From Symbiodinium natans (taxonomy: Eukaryota; Sar; Dinophyceae; Suessiales; Symbiodiniaceae): a DNA stretch of 13,500 nt. The position numbers were made by a program, and so were the translations under genes. The notes beneath the pieces were generated by a model that did no database searches, was not told where the DNA came from, and worked only from the letters and a program-made list of their open reading frames with translations. Position 1 is the stretch's first letter. Every line of letters begins with the position of its first letter. Positions 12,474 through 13,500 of the stretch are shown piece by piece. The DNA lies in the NCBI GenBank assembly GCA_905221605.1, contig CAJNDS010002148.1:164001-177500 (forward strand), given 5' to 3'.

Positions 12474-13449
12474 CTAATGACCTTCGTGGGCATGTGGTTT
12501 TTTTTCTGGGTGCTAAACCCTGACCCCCTTCGTGGGCAAATGGTTTTTTTCCTGGGCCGTGCCTCCAAAAACACCCCAAATGAGGGGGACCCCAGGATCG
12601 GCCCGGGTCCCAGTTCAAAATGCGATTTTTTAGTACTGAAATCGACGGTTCTGGGTGGGCTCTCGTTTTCTGGATTTTTGATCAAAACCGAGCCTTTGGG
12701 CCCTAAACCCTGACCCTCTTCGTGGGCAAATGGTTTTTTTCCACCCGGGGGGGCCCTAAACCCTGACCCCCTTCGTGGGCAAATGGTTTTTTCTCCACCC
12801 GGGGGGGGCCTAAACCCTGACCCCCTTCGTGGGCAAATGGTTTTTTTCCACCTGGGGGGCCCTAAACCCTGACCCCCTTCGTGGGCAAATGGTTTTTTTC
12901 CACCGGGGGGGGGCCTTAAACCCTGACCCCCTTCGTGGGCAAATGGTTTTTTTCCACCCGGGGGGGGCCCTAAACCCTGACCCCCTTCGTGGGCAAATGG
13001 TTTTTTTCCACCCGGGGGGGCCCTAAACCCTGACCCCCTTCGTGGGCAAATGGTTTTTTTCCACCCGGGGGGGCCCTAAACCCTGACCCCCTTCGTGGGC
13101 AAATGGTTTTTTTCCACCCGGGGGGGCCCTAAACCCTGACCCCCTTCGTGGGCAAATGGTTTTTTCCACCCGGGGGGGCCCTAAACCCTGACCCCCTTCG
13201 TGGGCAAATGGTTTTTTGCCACCCGGGGGGGGGGCCCTAAACCCTGACCCCCTTCGTGGGCAAATGGTTTTTTTCCACCCGGGGGGGCCCTAAACCCTGA
13301 CCCCCTTCGTGGGCAAATGGTTTTTTTCCACCCGGGGGGGCCCTAAACCCTGACCCCCTTCGTGGGCAAATGGTTTTTTTCCAGGGGGGGGGGGCCCTAA
13401 ACCCTGACCCCCTTCGTGGGCAAATGGTGTTTTTCCACCCGGGGGGGCC
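12474..13449 (+). repeat. satellite of about 53 bp, about 16 copies, with an embedded telomere-like unit
   Basis: The core CTTCGTGGGCAAATGG is followed by a T-run, CCACCC, a G-run and GGCCCTAAACCCTGACCCCC. The first two copies (12480, 12528) are shorter and variant. A 150-bp unrelated insert (about 12552-12700) separates them from a regular array (12710-13449). Copies differ mostly in T-run and G-run length. Forward frames with LNPDPLRGQMVFF repeats and reverse frames with KPFAHEGGQGLG are translations of the satellite. Confidence 0.95.
12666..12696 (+). repeat. sequence shared by both flanks of the satellite
   Basis: CTGGATTTTTGATCAAAACC, followed by GAGC, at about 12669-12692 recurs with one change (GACCAAAACC) at about 13450-13473, just outside the last satellite unit. 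The regular array is therefore bordered by direct copies of one sequence, as though the array expanded inside a larger duplicated unit. Confidence 0.85.
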
Positions 13450-13500
13450 CTGGATTTTTGACCAAAACCGAGCTTCACTGGCTTCAGGATGTTACGTTCT

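Noticed and set aside
12474-13449. CRISPR array
   Set aside because: Units are contiguous with no unique spacers, and the genome context is eukaryotic with no cas-like genes.
12829-13478. Repeat protein ORFs LNPDPLRGQMVFF (forward) and KPFAHEGGQGLG (reverse)
   Set aside because: They exist only because the satellite period is near a multiple of three. Frames break whenever T-run or G-run length changes.

Overview
The window looks like nuclear DNA of a dinoflagellate (Symbiodinium-like or a relative). That is an inference from four things: dense interstitial arrays of the TTTAGGG/CCCTAAA telomere unit, many very short exons in long introns, introns that appear to start with GC (and perhaps GA) as well as GT, and an AGGY tetranucleotide repeated at both intron ends. 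No bacterial-style gene, rRNA or tRNA was recognised. Nearly all long open frames here are by-products of simple repeats. The real coding signal lies in short islands of unique, GC-rich sequence.

Layout. Positions 3-518 are the 3' end of a plus-strand gene with a discoidin (F5/8 type C)-like C-terminus. Positions 519-1502 hold a telomere-like tract and microsatellites. From 1503 there is a possible start exon with a signal-peptide-like N-terminus. From about 1985 to 11909 a second plus-strand gene is split into many mini-exons. Most encode one 25-27 residue repeat of the form GA-x-x-x-x-x-(hydrophobic)-x-V-S-G-G-x-L-x-I-x-x-(S/T)-x-(A)-x-x-x-G-G. This resembles the repeats of chlamydial Pmp-like, right-handed beta-helix surface proteins. 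Thirteen islands between 5695 and 11909 are well supported or good, three further upstream (1985, 3058, 4946) are probable, and a few more (2322, 4249, 10650) are tentative. Most exons are phase 1 at both ends and about 78 nt long, and most join at the codons GGA G|GY GCN.

The introns carry the most interesting signal. Many begin with a TTTAGGG array just after the donor and end with a CCCTAAA array just before the acceptor. Exons therefore tend to sit with C-rich arrays on their left and G-rich arrays on their right, and each such intron is a long inverted repeat able to fold back. In several introns the sequence at the acceptor also occurs as a 9-22 bp direct repeat at the far side of the array-bearing segment, like a target-site duplication. 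One repeat boundary (6694-6702) has no intron and reads GGAGGCGCC, exactly the junction expected before insertion. Together this suggests invasive, introner-like elements built from telomere repeats that split a tandem-repeat protein gene at equivalent positions.

The right end (11910-13500) holds a 240-bp nearly perfect CCCTAAA array and about 16 copies of a roughly 53-bp satellite that itself contains a telomere-like unit. I see no further exon there. All splice sites were inferred by eye, with no transcript evidence.
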